Part shown: piece by piece, positions 5,432 through 6,878 of the stretch
Numbering within the stretch: the stretch's first letter is position 1
Layout of the letters: each line of letters opens with the position of its first letter
Source of the DNA: CAIKKV01 sp044346855
GTDB lineage: Bacteria > Verrucomicrobiota > Kiritimatiellia > CAIKKV01
Direction of reading: 5' to 3'
DNA length: 6,878 nt
NCBI GenBank assembly: GCA_044346855.1
Contig: JBIIYJ010000288.1
Coordinates: 1-6,878 of the forward strand
Program-made: the position numbers and the translations under genes
Notes under the pieces: model-generated
What the model was told of the DNA's origin: nothing
The model's database searches: none
Seen by the model: only the letters and a program-made list of their open reading frames with translations

Positions 5432-6418
5432 TCACCGCCGTGGCCGGCGCGCCAGGTCCCCGTAGGTTTCGGGATGCCTGAATTTCCGGCGCGTCACTTC
5501 CCGGTCGGGCGCGCCGTCCTCATCGCCCGGCCAGCGCCGCTTCATGCCGATCGGCGTCTCCCCGAAGGCCAGGCCGGTCCGGGCACCCGAAACGCTGTCC
5601 AGCACGTCGCCGTTGGGCGCGATCGCGCAGGAGCCTCCCGGGCCGCCCGACTCCACCGGCGCGAAGGAGCTGTAGAGCAGAGCGGTGAAGTGGTCGCTGG
5701 CACGGACGCGGAGGCGGTTGCAGCCCATGTCGGGCGACTCGTCGGGAAGCGTGTAGCCGGCCGAGGGGTGCAGGACGAGCTGGGCGCCAAGGACGGCCAG
5801 GGCGGCCGCGGCTTCGGGGAACTGGATGTCGTAGCAGATCGAAAACCCGATCCGGCCGAGGCGGGTGTCCGTGACCTCGTAGCTGCGTCCCGGCGTGAAG
5901 TGGACGGCCTCGTCCTGGGGCAGGTGAATCTTGTCGTAGCGCAGGACGATCCGGCCCTTCTCGTCGGCCAGCAGCCCGGTGTTGTACAGGCGGCCGCCGC
6001 GCGAGGTGAGCGTGGCGGCGCCGATCAGCATGCCGGTTTCCCGGCTCCAGCGCGTCAGCCGCTCGGTGAAAACCCGGCCCGACCACTCATAGAGGCGCAT
6101 GGCGTCCTTCACGGCGTCCGGGTTCGGGGGGATGGTGGAGGCCGGGGCCGCGAGAACGCCGGGGACGAAGCAGAATTCCGGAAACAGCAGAAGGTCCGCC
6201 TTCCGTTCCGCCGCCCTCTGGACCCATTCCTCGAGATAGGGCAGGTAATCCTCGCCGTACTCGCGGGCGTAGGCCTCGTCATACGTCGACGCGCCCAGGT
6301 TATACTTGAGGAAATGATCGCGGCGCGCCGCGGGATCGTCCTTCAGTTCCTTCATCCGCCGCGCCTTCGCGCTCAGCGGCTGGGCGGCCGCGAGCTTAAC
6401 CTTCCGGATGCCTTTCAT
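5432..6418 (-). CDS. Carbon-nitrogen hydrolase (nitrilase superfamily amidase)
   Basis: Predicted cytoplasmic thiol hydrolase cleaving a non-peptide C-N bond such as an amide, carbamoyl or nitrile group. It has 328 residues. The catalytic triad is intact: Glu81 in LLLFPEF, Lys163 in RYDKIHLP and Cys195 in GFSICYDIQFPE. Glu170 before HFTPG fits the additional conserved glutamate. The opening strand KLAAAQ (8-13) is typical, but 67 residues separate Gln13 from Glu81, roughly twice what I expect for the family. The extra segment (about 20-60, acidic and aromatic, with STYDEAYAREYGEDYLPYL) is an insertion. ATG 6418 is chosen because GAGGTG lies five bases upstream and it overlaps the preceding stop as ATGA. 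The frame remains open to 6778, but that part merely shadows the upstream gene. The stop lies about 35 bases before the next gene's preferred start. The superfamily is clear; the substrate is unknown, and its place between heparinase-like genes suggests an amide on a glycan. Confidence 0.9.
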   Translation of the reverse strand: MKGIRKVKLAAAQPLSAKARRMKELKDDPAARRDHFLKYNLGASTYDEAYAREYGEDYLPYLEEWVQRAAERKADLLLFPEFCFVPGVLAAPASTIPPNPDAVKDAMRLYEWSGRVFTERLTRWSRETGMLIGAATLTSRGGRLYNTGLLADEKGRIVLRYDKIHLPQDEAVHFTPGRSYEVTDTRLGRIGFSICYDIQFPEAAAALAVLGAQLVLHPSAGYTLPDESPDMGCNRLRVRASDHFTALLYSSFAPVESGGPGGSCAIAPNGDVLDSVSGARTGLAFGETPIGMKRRWPGDEDGAPDREVTRRKFRHPETYGDLARRPRR

Positions 6419-6878
6419 GCCGTCACCTCGAGTGTAGCCCGCTTCAAATCCACCGCCACCGCCGCCGACCGGCGGCCGCGCTTGACGTCGATCCCGAACG
6501 TGTCGTCCGCCGAGGGCGCGCCGCTCAGCGTGAACGCCGCCGGCTCGAACCCTTTTTTCCCGAACTGCAGGGCCGTGACGAAAACAAGCCGGGGCTTGCG
6601 GCAGAGGTTTTCGACGTAGAGGCACCGGAGCTGTTTCTCCAGCAATCCCCCCGGCGGCAGATAGGTGGTCTTGCGATCGTCCAGCCCCATGATCAGGGTG
6701 TCGGCCCTGTTCGGATAGAGCGACCGGCCCGTCAGGAGCGCCGGCCCGTTTGCGATGGAAAAGGCGTCCCCGCCCCACTCCACCCGGCCGGCGGGCTGGA
6801 ACTGGACGCGGGCGCGCACGGGCTCGCGGGCGCGGATGTCGTCCACGATCAGCACGACATCCGGCCGCAGGAAGACGA
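6415..6878 (-). CDS. C-terminal part of a second heparinase II/III-like protein (5' end outside window)
   Basis: The frame is open from the right edge to the TGA at 6417-6415, giving the last ~153 residues. The GTG at 6855 is not needed as a start, because the frame reads FLRPDVVLIVDD across it. That string resembles the strand entering the C-terminal beta-sandwich of heparinase II/III-like proteins (RPD-hydrophobic-D). The rest is beta-rich with little helix (ARVQFQPAG, ALLTGRSLYP, TLIMGLDD, LRCLYVEN, RLVFVTALQFG, ATLEVTA), consistent with that domain. It overlaps the nitrilase-family start by four bases (ATGA), so the two are translationally coupled. The catalytic part lies outside the window, so the family call depends on this C-terminal resemblance and on the related gene at 3177-5396. 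Another beta-sandwich glycan enzyme cannot be excluded. Confidence 0.6.
   Translation of the reverse strand, partial: VFLRPDVVLIVDDIRAREPVRARVQFQPAGRVEWGGDAFSIANGPALLTGRSLYPNRADTLIMGLDDRKTTYLPPGGLLEKQLRCLYVENLCRKPRLVFVTALQFGKKGFEPAAFTLSGAPSADDTFGIDVKRGRRSAAVAVDLKRATLEVTA
6424..6429 (-). promoter_or_regulatory. Ribosome binding site of the nitrilase-family gene
   Basis: GAGGTG on the minus strand, five bases before ATG 6418 and inside the end of the preceding coding region. Together with the ATGA overlap it fixes this start against the longer open frame. Confidence 0.7.

Noticed and set aside
6419..6778. N-terminal extension of the nitrilase-family protein
   Set aside because: The frame is open only because the overlapping upstream gene is GC-rich. 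The family begins at MKGIRKVKLAAAQ, with GAGGTG in front of ATG 6418.

Overview
The window is GC-rich bacterial chromosomal DNA with long coding stretches. It carries carbohydrate-degradation genes (one GH29 alpha-L-fucosidase and two heparinase II/III-like proteins), a nitrilase-superfamily amidohydrolase, a HigBA toxin-antitoxin pair, and palindromic intergenic repeats. This mix resembles glycan-degrading members of the PVC superphylum (Kiritimatiellota, Lentisphaerota, Verrucomicrobiota, Planctomycetota). That assignment is an inference from gene content and style; the window has no rRNA or other marker gene to settle it.

Layout, left to right. (1) Positions 1-461 hold the 3' end of an unrecognised plus-strand gene that enters from the left. 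(2) Positions 462-795 are non-coding. They hold a composite repeat, four 34-bp tandem units closed at both ends by 28-bp perfect inverted arms that each fold into a hairpin, followed by a near-consensus sigma70-type promoter. (3) Positions 796-2178 encode a GH29 alpha-L-fucosidase without a signal peptide. (4) Positions 2179-2427 are a non-coding convergent gap with three compact hairpins. (5) Positions 2428-3024, minus strand, hold a toxin-first higB-higA pair with its own promoter and a probable autoregulatory operator. The toxin ATG lies so close to the -10 box that the transcript is predicted to be leaderless. (6) Positions 3025-3176 hold that control region, a foldable 49-nt element and a solitary degenerate copy of the palindromic repeat. 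(7) Positions 3177-6878, minus strand, are a tightly packed three-gene unit. It runs from a partial heparinase-like gene at the right edge, through a nitrilase-family hydrolase (ATGA overlap), to a complete heparinase-like gene about 35 nt further on.

Working model (inference): the minus-strand unit and the fucosidase take part in catabolism of a complex uronate-containing and possibly fucosylated glycan. The complete enzymes lack visible secretion signals, so they may act on oligosaccharides already inside the cell, with the amidohydrolase removing an amide-linked group. The most unusual items are the nitrilase gene sandwiched between two heparinase-like genes, the composite inverted/tandem repeat with its solo copy, and the leaderless arrangement of higB.
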